From: an uncultured Roseovarius sp.
GTDB taxonomy: Bacteria; Pseudomonadota; Alphaproteobacteria; Rhodobacterales; Rhodobacteraceae
Length of the DNA: 6,039 bases
Reading direction: 5' to 3'
Assembly: GCA_913055965.1 (NCBI GenBank)
Contig: CAJXKX010000141.1
Location: 1 to 6,039, forward strand
Shown: positions 5,988 to 6,039 of the stretch, piece by piece
Position numbering within the stretch: the stretch's first letter is position 1
Layout: every line of letters begins with the position of its first letter
Position numbers and translations under genes: made by a program
The notes under the pieces: generated by a model
Databases searched by the model: none
The model's input: only the letters and a program-made list of their open reading frames with translations
What the model was told of the DNA's origin: nothing

Positions 5988-6039
5988 TCAGCCGCGCGCC
6001 GCGCGGATGAGATCGAGGATGTCGCGCGCCGCGGCGGGG
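5988..6039 (-). CDS. C-terminal end of a convergent gene cut by the right edge
   Basis: A minus-strand frame enters at the window edge and ends with TGA at 5990-5988, giving a C-terminus of about 16-17 residues that ends RDILDLIRAARG. The alternation of charged and aliphatic residues reads like an amphipathic helix, as real C-termini often do. The stop position, downstream of a hairpin and repeats, also fits a gene end. Too little is visible to assign a family. In GC-rich DNA a short open frame can arise by chance. Confidence 0.45.
   Translation of the reverse strand, partial: PAAARDILDLIRAARG

Noticed and set aside
5720..6010. 96-codon plus-strand frame over the end of the GFA gene
   Set aside because: It overlaps the GFA-family gene out of frame, is rich in Arg, Pro and Gly, and has no ribosome binding site.

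Overview
The window looks like an ordinary chromosomal stretch from a high-GC alphaproteobacterium, most likely a member of the Rhodobacteraceae (Rhodobacter/Paracoccus-like). The grounds are strong G/C preference at third codon positions, AAGGGGG-type ribosome binding sites, and above all a divergent pair of an Lrp/AsnC-family regulator (putR) and a PutA that has no DNA-binding domain. That arrangement is the one known from Rhodobacter capsulatus. I see no mobile element, CRISPR array, tRNA or rRNA. The genes present are intact, apart from those cut by the window edges.

Layout. On the minus strand, read from 1146 down to the left edge: putR (667-1146), then a small exported tetratricopeptide-repeat protein (90-647) 19 bases downstream of it, then a possible start of another gene running off the left edge (1-24). 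On the plus strand, from a shared control region of 103 bp (1147-1249): putA (1250-4681), a 1143-residue bifunctional proline dehydrogenase / glutamate-semialdehyde dehydrogenase of the long 'type B' kind. It is followed by a perfect 13-bp hairpin and two competing smaller hairpins (4691-4755). Next come a rhomboid-family intramembrane serine protease (4786-5532) and a small zinc-binding GFA-family protein (5529-5900), which overlap by 4 bp and are probably translationally coupled. A GC-rich hairpin and three 11-bp tandem repeats fill the gap before what looks like the C-terminal end of a convergent minus-strand gene at the right edge (5988-6039).

How it fits together. Proline would act as the signal for PutR, which in R. 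capsulatus activates putA. PutA oxidises proline to glutamate in two channelled steps, feeding electrons to quinone and NAD+. The TPR protein may share putR's transcript. The rhomboid and GFA genes appear to be a separate unit with no evident functional link to proline. They probably have their own promoter close to the rhomboid start, possibly giving a leaderless message.

I found no convincing undescribed system. The points most worth a second look are the nested alternative hairpins after putA, the possible leaderless start of the rhomboid gene, the compact put control region, and the helically phased 11-bp repeats at the right.
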